From the NCBI GenBank assembly GCA_009693435.1, contig SHXF01000010.1:1-61487 (forward strand): a DNA stretch of 61,487 bases. The letters are read 5' to 3'. Position 1 is the stretch's first letter; every line of letters starts with the position of its first letter. Positions 42,662 through 49,887 of the stretch are shown here, in pieces. The translations under genes and the position numbers were made by a program. Source of the stretch: Betaproteobacteria bacterium (GTDB lineage: Bacteria > Pseudomonadota > Gammaproteobacteria > Burkholderiales > SG8-39). The notes under the pieces are model-generated. The model worked only from the letters and a program-made list of their open reading frames with translations, was not told the DNA's origin and did not search any database.

Positions 42662-43138
42662 TTGAAAAAAACAGCTTCAAAAGCGAAGCAGAATGGCAGC
42701 GCGACAGCCCTTGCGCAGATCGACAGCATCGCTTACGAATTGCGGGACACCTATCGCGCATTGGCGCGGGCATTCCAGGTCGAGACCGAGCGCTATGGCA
42801 TTTCGATGGGCATGTGGATGTTTCTCCGGGCGCTGCGTCAGCAGGACGGGCTTACGCAAAAGAAGTTGATCCAGAGCGCGGGACTGATGCAGCCGGGAAC
42901 CAGCGCGGCGCTCAAGCAGATGGAGCGGCGCGGACTCCTCACGCAGGCTGCCGACAGCGAAGACCGCCGGAAAGTGAGGATCTATCTGACACCCAGGTCG
43001 CGCGCATTGCTCGGCAAGCTCGTTCCGATCGCGGCGAAAGTGCGCTCGAAGGCAACCAGTGATTTCACCGGCAAGGAGCTCGCGTTGCTCATCGAGATGC
43101 TGGATCGGATTAGAACGAACATCGGCGAACCGCGCTAG
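42662..43138 (+). CDS. MarR-family regulator
   Basis: A 158-residue MarR protein: winged-helix core LTQKKLIQSAGLMQPGTSAA LKQMERRGLL followed by DSEDRRKVRIYLTPRSR, the wing with the conserved DxRR. The start is TTG with AGGA before it. Lying inside the operon between hyuB and the decarboxylase genes, it probably senses the substrate or an aromatic intermediate and represses the block. No matching palindrome stands out in the short spacers. Confidence 0.87.
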   Translation: MKKTASKAKQNGSATALAQIDSIAYELRDTYRALARAFQVETERYGISMGMWMFLRALRQQDGLTQKKLIQSAGLMQPGTSAALKQMERRGLLTQAADSEDRRKVRIYLTPRSRALLGKLVPIAAKVRSKATSDFTGKELALLIEMLDRIRTNIGEPR

Positions 43139-43197
43139 AGTTGAACCCGCCTGCCGTATCTGCCAACCGAGTTTGTCAACCGAGCCGAAAATCCACC

Positions 43198-43758
43198 ATG
43201 TCCCCTCCACCTGACCAGCCCCAGCCAAAGTCACCGCCGGTGCCGGGCGATGCTCTGCACGGCAGCGCCATCATCGCCGCGATCAAGGCCAGCGGCATCC
43301 GCTTTATCGCCGCGTTGCCGGACATCACCACGGTTGACGGCCTGCTCAAGCCGATCGCGCGGGATCCGGATTTCCGGTTCATCCGGGTCTGCAAAGAGGA
43401 TGAAGGCATCGGCATCTGCGCAGGACTCGCGTTTTGCGACCAGCGCGCCTTGCTGCTCATTCAGAGCACCGGCCTGCTCGATTCCATCAACGCGCTGCGC
43501 GCCAACGGCGTCGAGTACAGCCAGCCGATTTGCATGATGGTCGGACTGATCGGCAAGGAAGCCGACCGCGCGCCGCGGGATTCTGCGGAATACGGCGTGC
43601 GCATCATCGAGCCCATCCTCGACGCCATGGAAATCATCCACGTACTTATCGACACCGACCATGATGTCCCCCTGATCGAACCTGCCATCGCCCGCGCCTA
43701 TCGCGAGTCCAGGCCGCTGGCGCTGCTGATCGGCCGCCGGCCCATGAGTGCATCATGA
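43198..43758 (+). CDS. ThDP-dependent decarboxylase, alpha (PYR) subunit
   Basis: A 186-residue protein of the sulfopyruvate/phosphonopyruvate decarboxylase alpha type. It holds only the PYR domain: GIRFIAALPDITTVDGLLK, RVCKEDEGIGICAGLA (with the activating Glu at 67-69) and LLLIQSTGLLDSINALR. The PP domain is in the next gene, with which it shares ATGA. In methanogens such split enzymes (ComD/ComE) act on sulfopyruvate; no coenzyme M genes are here, so another 2-oxo acid is likely. Lower confidence for the exact start, 43198. Confidence 0.85.
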   Translation: MSPPPDQPQPKSPPVPGDALHGSAIIAAIKASGIRFIAALPDITTVDGLLKPIARDPDFRFIRVCKEDEGIGICAGLAFCDQRALLLIQSTGLLDSINALRANGVEYSQPICMMVGLIGKEADRAPRDSAEYGVRIIEPILDAMEIIHVLIDTDHDVPLIEPAIARAYRESRPLALLIGRRPMSAS

Positions 43759-44327
43759 AGCGCGATCTTTGCCTTGCCGAACTGGCCCGCCACCGGACCG
43801 ATCAGATCGTGGTTGCGGTCTACCACGCGGCATTCGACTGGATGCGCATTCAACCGCATCCCCTCAATTTCCTCTCGGTGGGCGCGATGGGACTTGCGTC
43901 ATCGAATGCGCTCGGCCTCGCCCTGGGTCGTCCGGACAAACAGGTGATCGTCCTCGATGGCGATGGCAGCCTGCTGATGAATCTGGGCAGCCTCGTCACC
44001 ATCGCCGAAGCCGCACCGAAAAACCTCCTTCACTTCGTATGCGAGAACGGGACCTACGAAGCCAATGGCGGTGTTCCCACGCCGCGCCAGGGACAGGTGA
44101 GCTTTGCCGGATTTGCCCGGGCAGCAGGTTACAGACACGTTCAGGAGTTCTCTGAACTGGATGTTTTCGCCGCCGCAATCCCGTCTCTGCTGTCAGCCGA
44201 GGGCCCGACGTTCGTGACCCTCAAAATCGAGCCGGGCGAAGCATCGCCGAAGGACTACCCCTACATTCACGGCGCGGACACGCGCACCGCTTTCAAGGCC
44301 GCGCTGCAGGGAAAGCGGCCGGCGTAA
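43755..44327 (+). CDS. ThDP-dependent decarboxylase, beta (PP) subunit
   Basis: A 190-residue PP-domain protein. The ThDP-binding motif is complete: GDG at 69-71, then 26 residues to Asn98 (ENGTYE). LSVGAMGLASSNALGLALGR is the pre-motif helix. A GG at 104-105 and the final PKDYPYIHG resemble ComE. Starts inside the stop of the alpha gene. Together they would decarboxylate a 2-oxo acid to an aldehyde. Confidence 0.87.
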   Translation: MKRDLCLAELARHRTDQIVVAVYHAAFDWMRIQPHPLNFLSVGAMGLASSNALGLALGRPDKQVIVLDGDGSLLMNLGSLVTIAEAAPKNLLHFVCENGTYEANGGVPTPRQGQVSFAGFARAAGYRHVQEFSELDVFAAAIPSLLSAEGPTFVTLKIEPGEASPKDYPYIHGADTRTAFKAALQGKRPA

Positions 44328-44347
44328 AACCACGAAAGGTGTGCGGC

Positions 44348-45364
44348 ATGCAACGGCTGTCCAAAGGGTTGTCCAAAGGGTTGTCCAAAGGGTTGTCCAT
44401 TTTGTCACTCATCATCTGCTTCGCCGTCTTGGCAGGCGCATCCATGACGGTCATTGCGCAGGACAAGTACCCCGCGAAACCGCTGCGCCTGATCGTGCCG
44501 TTTGCGGTCGGCGGTCCCGTCGATGGCGTAGCCCGCATCCTCGGACAAAAGCTGGGTGAAAGTCTGGGGCAACCGGTGCTGGTGGAAAACCGCACCGGCG
44601 CCAGCGGCAACATCGGCACGGAACTGGTGGTCCGTTCCGCGCCCGATGGCTACACCTTGCTGTGGGGCGTGATGAGCAGCATGACGGTCAGCCCGAATCT
44701 CTACAAGAAGCTGACCTACAGCACGGTTACCGACCTCGCCCCGATCATACTCGCGGCCAAAGTGCCCAATGTGCTGCTGATACATCCCTCCGTGCCTGCG
44801 AGATCGCTTCAGGAATTGATCGCGCACGTCAAGGCCAATCCCGGCAAGCTGACATTCGCATCCGCCGGCGTGGGAACGTCCTCCCACCTGACAGCCGAGT
44901 TGCTGAAGAGCGTGACCGGCATGAACCTCGTCCATGTCCCCTACAAGGGAACCGGCCAGGTCTACCCCGACCTGCTCAGCGGACAGGTGGCCATGCTGTT
45001 CGACGCCGCGTATGTTGCCGCCCCCCGCGTCCGCGCGGGTGAACTGCGGGCACTGGCGATTGCTGACACGACGCGCTCGGTCGCATTGCCCGAGGTGCCG
45101 ACGATGGAGCAAGCCGGCGCACCCGGTGTTGCGATCAGTTCCTGGTACGGTTTCCTCGGACCGGCCGGCACTCCCGCTCCCATCATCGCCAGGCTCAACG
45201 CCGAAGTGACGAAGATTCTGCAGTCGCCGGACACGCTGACGAAGTTCTCCGGCATGGGCGTGGTCCCGCTGGGCGGCACGCCGGAGGAATTCGCCGCCCA
45301 CATCAAGGGCGACCTGGCGAAATGGGCCAAGGTGGTCAGGGAAACCGGTATCACGGTGGAATGA
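44348..45364 (+). CDS. Bug/TctC-family binding protein with LSKG repeats
   Basis: A 338-residue Bug protein. The N-terminus MQRLSKGLSKGLSKGLSILS is made by a 12-bp tandem repeat directly before the hydrophobic core LSLIICFAVLAGASMTV (cleavage after IAQ). Landmarks: YPAKPLRLIVPFAVGGPVDG, VENRTGASGNIGTELV, HVPYKGTGQVYPDLLSG and VVPLGGTPEEF. The stop overlaps the ATG of the Mo hydroxylase (ATGA), an unusual coupling of an exported and a cytosolic protein, which suggests both handle the same compound. Confidence 0.88.
   Translation: MQRLSKGLSKGLSKGLSILSLIICFAVLAGASMTVIAQDKYPAKPLRLIVPFAVGGPVDGVARILGQKLGESLGQPVLVENRTGASGNIGTELVVRSAPDGYTLLWGVMSSMTVSPNLYKKLTYSTVTDLAPIILAAKVPNVLLIHPSVPARSLQELIAHVKANPGKLTFASAGVGTSSHLTAELLKSVTGMNLVHVPYKGTGQVYPDLLSGQVAMLFDAAYVAAPRVRAGELRALAIADTTRSVALPEVPTMEQAGAPGVAISSWYGFLGPAGTPAPIIARLNAEVTKILQSPDTLTKFSGMGVVPLGGTPEEFAAHIKGDLAKWAKVVRETGITVE
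44357..44404. repeat. In-frame 12-bp tandem repeat in a signal peptide
   Basis: CTGTCCAAAGGG, TTGTCCAAAGGG, TTGTCCAAAGGG and a partial TTGTCCATTTTG. Each unit codes Leu-Ser-Lys-Gly. Change in copy number would alter the positive N-region of the signal peptide without a frameshift. Confidence 0.85.
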
Positions 45365-47724
45365 GCAACGACCGCTTTGTCGGACAGTCGGTCCTGCGCA
45401 AGGAAGACCGGCGCCTGCTCACCGGGCGGGGACGGTTCATTGCCGACCTGCAGTTACCGGGCATGGTCCAGGTGGCATTCGCGCGCAGCAACCAGGCACA
45501 CGCCCGGATACGCGCGATCGACGTGTCGCGCGCGCGGGCCCTGCCGGGTGTGCTGGCCGTGTTCGTGGCAAAGGACATCAAGCCGGAACTGGTATCCGTG
45601 CCGGGAATGCAGAACCGGCAGCCCCTGTCCTGGCGCAACGCCGTCGAGCACGAATTCAACATTCCCGACACGCCATTGATGGCCGACGAGAAGGTTCTGT
45701 ATGTCGGCGAAGCCTACGCCATCGTCGTCGCCGAAAGCCGCCACATCGCGGAAGACGCTGTGGAGTTGATCGCAACGGATTTCGAACCGCTTCCTGTAGT
45801 GGATGGCATCGACGAAGCACTCAGGCCCGGTTCAGCCAGAGTTCACGAAGCGCAAGAAAACAACGTCGTCGCACGGTTCTGCATACACAAGGGCAACGCC
45901 CGTTCCGGAGAATTTCGCGACCTGCGCCGCATCCGCCGCCGCTTTACCAACCATCGCTATCTTGCCGCGCCGATGGAATGCCGCGGCGTGGTTGCCGAAT
46001 ACGACGACAGCCAGGACAGCATCATGATCTGGTCGGCCACCCAGGTCGTCCACTGGGTGCGGCGCGAAGTGGCAAAGCAACTCAAGTTACCCGAAGGCCG
46101 GGTCCGATGCGTTGCGCGGGATGTGGGCGGGGGCTTCGGCGTCAAGGGGCATGTCTATCCCGAGGACATCCTCATACCCTGGTTGGCGCGGCGCATCGGC
46201 CGGCCGGTGGCATGGATAGAGGATCGCCGCGAGAACCTGCTTAACTCGTCCCATGCCCGGGACGACATCCACGACGTGGAAATCCTTTTCGACGGCGAGG
46301 GCCGCATACACGCGCTGATCGATGACTTCACCAAGGACTCGGGCGCCTATACACCGGTCGGTATCGGCGCGCCGTCGAACACCACCAGTCACATCTGCGG
46401 TCAGTATCACGTCCCCAATCTCGAACTGAACGCACGCATCGTCGTCACCAACAAGACGCCCAACGCGCCCTACCGGGGCTCAGGCCGGCCGGAAGGCACC
46501 TTCGTCATGGAACGCCTGATCGACTTGATCGCCGGTGAACTCGGACTCGAACCGGCCGAAGTACGCAGACGCAACATGATTACCTCTTCTCAAATGCCCT
46601 ATTGCGCGGGCATCCCGTTCCGCGACGGCGTGCCTATCACCTACGACAGCGGTGACTATCCCGCCGTGCTGCAACTGGCGATAGATGCAATTGGCGGACT
46701 GGAGGCATTTCGCGCAAAGCAGCGCAGTGCATGGAACGAAGGCCGCTACCTGGGCCTGGGCTTCGGCTGCTATGTGGAAGGCACCGGCTCCGGCCCCTTC
46801 GAAGGCGCCACGGTCAGAATCGATCCCTCGGGGAGCATCGTCGTCGCCACCGGCGCCTGCTCCCAGGGCCAGGGCCACGAGACCGTGTTTGCGCAAGTCA
46901 CGGCGGATGAATGGGGCGTCCGGCCCGAAGACGTCACCATCCTACTCGCCGACACAGCCACGATCGCCAACGGCTACGGCACCATCGCCAGCCGCAGCGC
47001 GGTCAATTCCTCGGGGGCCATCGTCGCCGCCAGCAAGGTGTTGCGCGGCAAGGTGCTGGCAATTGCCGGCTTCCTGATGGAGTGCGATGCGCAGGACCTC
47101 GAATTGCGCGACGGCGCCGTGTCCCTCAAGGGCGCCCCGCAGCACAAGCTTGCCTTGAGTGAAATCGCCCGCGCCGCCCAGCCAGGCTGGGACAACCGTC
47201 GCCCGCCCGGGGTATCGGGCGGACTCGAAGTCACCGAGTACTTCGAACCGGAAACCGTTACCTGGGCCTACGGCACGCACGCTGCCATCGTCGAAGTCGA
47301 TACCGAAACCGGGGTAGTGAGCGTGCGCAACTACGTCGTCGCCCACGACGCAGGCGTATTGATCAATCCGACGGTGGCAAATGGCCAGATCATGGGGGGC
47401 GTCTGCCAGGGCATAGGCGGCTGCCTGCTGGAGCGTGTGGTTCACGACACCGAGGGACAGAACCTCACCGGTTCATTCATGGACTACGCGCTGCCGCTGG
47501 CCGCGCATATGCCTAATGTCGAATTCCGGCACACGGAAATCCCCTCACCGCTGAATGAACTCGGCGTCAAGGGACTGGGCGAAGGCGGCGCCGTGGGCCC
47601 GCCGGCGGCCATCATCAACGCGGTATGCGATGCGCTTCGGCCGATAGGCTTTGAGCTCAACCGCAGCTTTGTCAGCCCGCAGGAAATTGTCGCGGCGATC
47701 CAACGGAGAAATCATGTCGCTTGA
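45361..47724 (+). CDS. Xanthine-dehydrogenase/CoxL-family molybdenum hydroxylase large subunit
   Basis: A 787-residue Moco-binding subunit. Moco loops GGGFGVKGH and GQGHETVFAQ, the substrate loop PYRGSGRPEG (370-379) and catalytic Glu741 in GLGEGGAVGPP are present. Gly373 replaces the Cys of CO dehydrogenase form I, so it is not a CO dehydrogenase; hydroxylation of a heteroaromatic or aldehyde is more likely. The usual FeS small and FAD medium subunits are absent from the window. The start is coupled to the Bug gene. Its last 11 bases overlap a cupin fragment. Confidence 0.9.
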   Translation: MSNDRFVGQSVLRKEDRRLLTGRGRFIADLQLPGMVQVAFARSNQAHARIRAIDVSRARALPGVLAVFVAKDIKPELVSVPGMQNRQPLSWRNAVEHEFNIPDTPLMADEKVLYVGEAYAIVVAESRHIAEDAVELIATDFEPLPVVDGIDEALRPGSARVHEAQENNVVARFCIHKGNARSGEFRDLRRIRRRFTNHRYLAAPMECRGVVAEYDDSQDSIMIWSATQVVHWVRREVAKQLKLPEGRVRCVARDVGGGFGVKGHVYPEDILIPWLARRIGRPVAWIEDRRENLLNSSHARDDIHDVEILFDGEGRIHALIDDFTKDSGAYTPVGIGAPSNTTSHICGQYHVPNLELNARIVVTNKTPNAPYRGSGRPEGTFVMERLIDLIAGELGLEPAEVRRRNMITSSQMPYCAGIPFRDGVPITYDSGDYPAVLQLAIDAIGGLEAFRAKQRSAWNEGRYLGLGFGCYVEGTGSGPFEGATVRIDPSGSIVVATGACSQGQGHETVFAQVTADEWGVRPEDVTILLADTATIANGYGTIASRSAVNSSGAIVAASKVLRGKVLAIAGFLMECDAQDLELRDGAVSLKGAPQHKLALSEIARAAQPGWDNRRPPGVSGGLEVTEYFEPETVTWAYGTHAAIVEVDTETGVVSVRNYVVAHDAGVLINPTVANGQIMGGVCQGIGGCLLERVVHDTEGQNLTGSFMDYALPLAAHMPNVEFRHTEIPSPLNELGVKGLGEGGAVGPPAAIINAVCDALRPIGFELNRSFVSPQEIVAAIQRRNHVA

Positions 47725-47927
47725 AATTCGAAGAGTGGTCACCGGCCACGACGCCGCAGGCCGCGCAGTGGTTCAGATCGATGAAATCGCCGGAATCGTC
47801 ACGTCGCGCCACGCGGGGCAGGAGGCCGTAGTGGTGTGGACGACGAACGGCTATCCCGTGGAGAACACCGACGATGCGGACGGCGCGGCAAAGCCGGTCG
47901 GCACCAGCCAGACCGTTGGGACGATAT
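47614..47927. repeat. 314-bp direct repeat, copy 1 (hydroxylase end / cupin start)
   Basis: Covers the last 111 bp of the Mo hydroxylase gene and the first 214 bp of a cupin gene. It matches 48581-48894 without gaps; I count 28 differences in 314 (about 91% identity), mostly at third codon positions. The divergence suggests two old paralogous operons rather than a fresh duplication. Confidence 0.85.
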
Positions 47928-47947
47928 CTGAGAGTTGCCAATCATAG
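47714..47947 (+). pseudogene. Cupin gene 5' fragment
   Basis: A 77-residue ORF, MSLEIRRVVTGHDAAGRAVV to GTSQTVGTISESCQS, identical in design to the first 71 residues of the full cupin at 48681. It ends where the inserted TA segment begins (after 47927). The metal-binding part of the cupin barrel is missing, so it cannot be functional as such. Confidence 0.85.
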
Positions 47948-47959
47948 CACTAAGTGCTA
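47945..47959. promoter_or_regulatory. Palindrome TAGCACT-A-AGTGCTA, TA operator
   Basis: Seven-base perfect arms, 15 bp in all, at the left end of the inserted segment and 28 bp before the toxin remnant. Position and type (TAGCAC/GTGCTA) fit an operator bound by the HTH antitoxin encoded at 48138. Confidence 0.6.
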
Positions 47960-47986
47960 GAACGTCCGGTGTTGGGGTACGTATGA

Positions 47987-48151
47987 CGATCATTCGGCTT
48001 TCCGAAGAATGTCCGTAGCAATATCGACAAGGACGAGCAAGGTTCTCTGAAGAAACTGGCTTCGTACTTGTTGTCATTGTCGCCGTCCGCTTTGGTTACC
48101 GCACAACGTGCGGGTGAATTGATGGAGGTAAATTGCGATGCGCAAGACTAA
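47987..48151 (+). pseudogene. HigB/RelE-type toxin, N-terminal part deleted
   Basis: In the frame closed by TGA at 47984 the reading is RSFGFPKNVRSNIDKDEQGS, then KKLASYLLSLSPSALVTAQR and AGELMEVNCDAQD-stop. The FxFxKNxRxNIDxDE pattern is the C-terminal half of HigB-type toxins next to HTH antitoxins. An ATG at 47983 starts in another frame only 16 bases earlier, so about 60 residues are gone. The stop lies inside the antitoxin gene, as in intact operons. Confidence 0.7.
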
Positions 48152-48452
48152 ATCGGCAATTCTTGAGGCCGTGCACGAGACGGCCAAAGGTCTGCATGCC
48201 GCTGGCGTGATGGAGCAGGTCACGCTGCGCGAATTTGACCGCATGTGCCTGCCGCCGGTCGAGCATTTGTCGCCCAGCAAGATCAGAAAAATTCGGGTTC
48301 AGTCGCGCGTCAGCCAGGCGGTATTTGCTGCGCTCCTGAATACCAGTGTCTCGACGGTTCAGAAGTGGGAAATCGGCCAGAAGCGCCCCACTGGAACGGC
48401 GCTGAAGCTGCTTCACCTTGTACAGAAGCGCGGTCTCGAAATCGTCGCATAG
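48138..48452 (+). CDS. HTH antitoxin (HigA/NadS type)
   Basis: A 104-residue XRE protein: DRMCLPPVEHLSPSKIRKIR, then VSQAVFAALLNTSVSTVQKW EIGQKRPTGTALKLL. This is the NadS/HigA architecture with a downstream antitoxin. GGAGG lies 13 bases before the ATG. Its toxin in front is a remnant; the antitoxin looks intact and keeps its operator. Confidence 0.85.
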   Translation: MRKTKSAILEAVHETAKGLHAAGVMEQVTLREFDRMCLPPVEHLSPSKIRKIRVQSRVSQAVFAALLNTSVSTVQKWEIGQKRPTGTALKLLHLVQKRGLEIVA

Positions 48453-48580
48453 CGTGAATTGTCTTCGACCGAATTCGAGAGTCACTTGCTATTCCCAATC
48501 GCGCGACCCAACTATTCGTTGGTGCGAACGCGCGTCTGCCCCTCACAATTCAGACGTTCGGCATCAATAGTGCGACCGGG

Positions 48581-48691
48581 ATCAACGCCGTGTGCGACGC
48601 GCTGCGGCCGATAGGCTTTGAGCTCAACCGCAGCTTTGTCAGCCCGCAAGAAATTGTCGCGGCGATCCAACGGAGGGTGCATGTCGCTTGA
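48581..48691 (+). pseudogene. 3' remnant of a second Mo hydroxylase gene
   Basis: The frame reads INAVCDALRPIGFELNRSFV then SPQEIVAAIQRRVHVA-stop, equal to the end of the intact hydroxylase except for RN to RV near the stop. Nothing of the gene precedes it. It shows that a second hydroxylase-cupin operon once existed here. Confidence 0.85.
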
Positions 48692-48894
48692 AATTCGAAG
48701 AGTGGTCACCGGCCACGACGCCGCAGGCCGCGCGGTGATTCAGATCGATGACATCGCCGCAAATGTCACGTCACGCCGCGCGGGGCAGGAGGCCGTGGTG
48801 GTGTGGACGACGAACGGCTATCCCGTGGACAACGCGGACGATGCAGACGGCGCGGCGAGGCCCGTCGGCACCAGCCAGACCGACGGCACGATAT
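48581..48894. repeat. 314-bp direct repeat, copy 2
   Basis: Counterpart of 47614-47927. The segment between the copies (47928-48580, 653 bp) holds the TA remnant. This copy is followed by the rest of the cupin gene, whereas copy 1 is preceded by the rest of the hydroxylase gene. Confidence 0.85.
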
Positions 48895-49169
48895 TCAGGA
48901 TCGTCCGCTACGAACCGGGCGTGTCACCGCGCAACCACCGCTCCGAGAGCATCGATTACGCGGTGGTGATGTCGGGCGAAATCGACATGCAACTGGACGA
49001 CGCCACCGTGCACCTCAAGGCGGGCGACGTGCTCGTCCAGCGCGGCACGGTGCATAACTGGCAGAACCACGGCAGCGTGCCATGCGTGATGGCGTTTGTT
49101 CTCATCGGTGCGAAGCCGGTCGTGCGGGGCGGCAAGACGCTGGGCGATGCCGAGCTTGCGGCGCCTTGA
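48681..49169 (+). CDS. Cupin-domain protein
   Basis: A 162-residue single-domain cupin. Motif 1 is RNHRSESIDYAVVMSGEIDM and motif 2 ends GDVLVQRGTVHNWQN, giving His and Glu metal ligands. A first 70-residue region (IVTGHDAAGRAV, VVVWTTNGYPVD) resembles the N-terminus of cupins found beside catabolic genes. CGGAGGG lies three bases before the ATG, and the start overlaps the hydroxylase remnant as the fragment does in copy 1. Role unknown; possibly an isomerase or hydrolase step on the hydroxylated product. Confidence 0.87.
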   Translation: MSLEIRRVVTGHDAAGRAVIQIDDIAANVTSRRAGQEAVVVWTTNGYPVDNADDADGAARPVGTSQTDGTIFRIVRYEPGVSPRNHRSESIDYAVVMSGEIDMQLDDATVHLKAGDVLVQRGTVHNWQNHGSVPCVMAFVLIGAKPVVRGGKTLGDAELAAP

Positions 49170-49248
49170 TTCGCGCCAACGCGGACCTCCGTCACTGTGC
49201 CCGGTGGTGCTGTCAACCAACGTTGACCTGCCCGGCAATAAGGGGTAA

Positions 49249-49264
49249 GGTATTACGGTATTAC
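49249..49264. promoter_or_regulatory. Direct repeat GGTATTAC x2, MazE-type operator
   Basis: GGTATTAC at 49249-49256 and 49257-49264, 32 bp before the antitoxin gene. AbrB-fold antitoxins bind such short AT-rich repeats; autoregulation is likely. Confidence 0.5.
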
Positions 49265-49296
49265 CATCGTACTGCCTTTTATATTGCCGGAGCCTC

Positions 49297-49524
49297 ATGG
49301 CGCAAACTTCGAAACTGACGGAAAAATATCAGGCCACCATTCCCGCTGACGTGCGGATGGCATTGGGCCTGAAAAAGGGAGATATCGTTGCCTTTGATAT
49401 CGCCAGAGGCGAGGTACGGTTGCGCCGCGCCACCCCAGTCGATCTGGCATACGCCCAGGCCTTGACCGGCACGCTCTCCGAATGGGATTCCAAGGAAGAT
49501 GAACGCGCTTTCCGGGATCTTTAA
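49297..49524 (+). CDS. AbrB/MazE-family antitoxin
   Basis: A 75-residue swapped-hairpin protein: TSKLTEKYQATIPADVRMAL GLKKGDIVAFDIARGEVRLR, then an acidic tail (LSEWDSKEDERAFRDL) to bind the toxin. It starts at ATG 49297 and overlaps the toxin gene by 26 bases. No relation to the antitoxin at 15833 beyond the fold. Confidence 0.87.
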   Translation: MAQTSKLTEKYQATIPADVRMALGLKKGDIVAFDIARGEVRLRRATPVDLAYAQALTGTLSEWDSKEDERAFRDL

Positions 49525-49846
49525 GCGCTTCGACGTTGTCGTTGTTCCGTTTCCCTTCACCGATAGGCTGGCGGCCAAAAGGCGCCCGGCACTGGTAGTC
49601 TCGCACGCGGCATTCAACCGGGCGGCGGGCCACAGCGTGATGGCGATGATCACCAGTGCCGCGCATTCCTCCTGGCCGCAGGATGTCTCGATCCGCGATT
49701 TTGCAACTGCCGGCCTTCCGAAAGCCTGCGTAGTGCGGATGAAACTGTTCACGCTGGATCAACGACTGGTGCTGCAAGCGGCCGGCTGCCTCTCAAAACG
49801 GGATTCAGACGCGGTCGAGAAAGCGCTCGCGGCGACATTCAGGTAG
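49499..49846 (+). CDS. MazF/PemK-family endoribonuclease toxin
   Basis: A 115-residue MazF protein: FKRFDVVVVPFPFTDRLAAKRRPALVVS contains the DVVxVxFPFTD...K.RPALVVS signature with the catalytic Arg; VMAMITSAAHSSWPQDVSI has the conserved Thr/Ser; the end is CLSKRDSDAVEKALA. Cleaves mRNA at short motifs. The overlap of 26 bases with the antitoxin gene ensures coupling. It appears intact, unlike several other toxins in the window. Confidence 0.9.
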   Translation: MNALSGIFKRFDVVVVPFPFTDRLAAKRRPALVVSHAAFNRAAGHSVMAMITSAAHSSWPQDVSIRDFATAGLPKACVVRMKLFTLDQRLVLQAAGCLSKRDSDAVEKALAATFR

Positions 49847-49887
49847 TGCCCGCGCCGGCGCCGCGACATGCGATGTCGGCGCCGCCC

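Noticed and set aside
45361..47724. CO dehydrogenase (CoxL form I)
   Set aside because: The active-site loop has Gly instead of Cys and coxM/coxS are absent, so CO oxidation is not supported.
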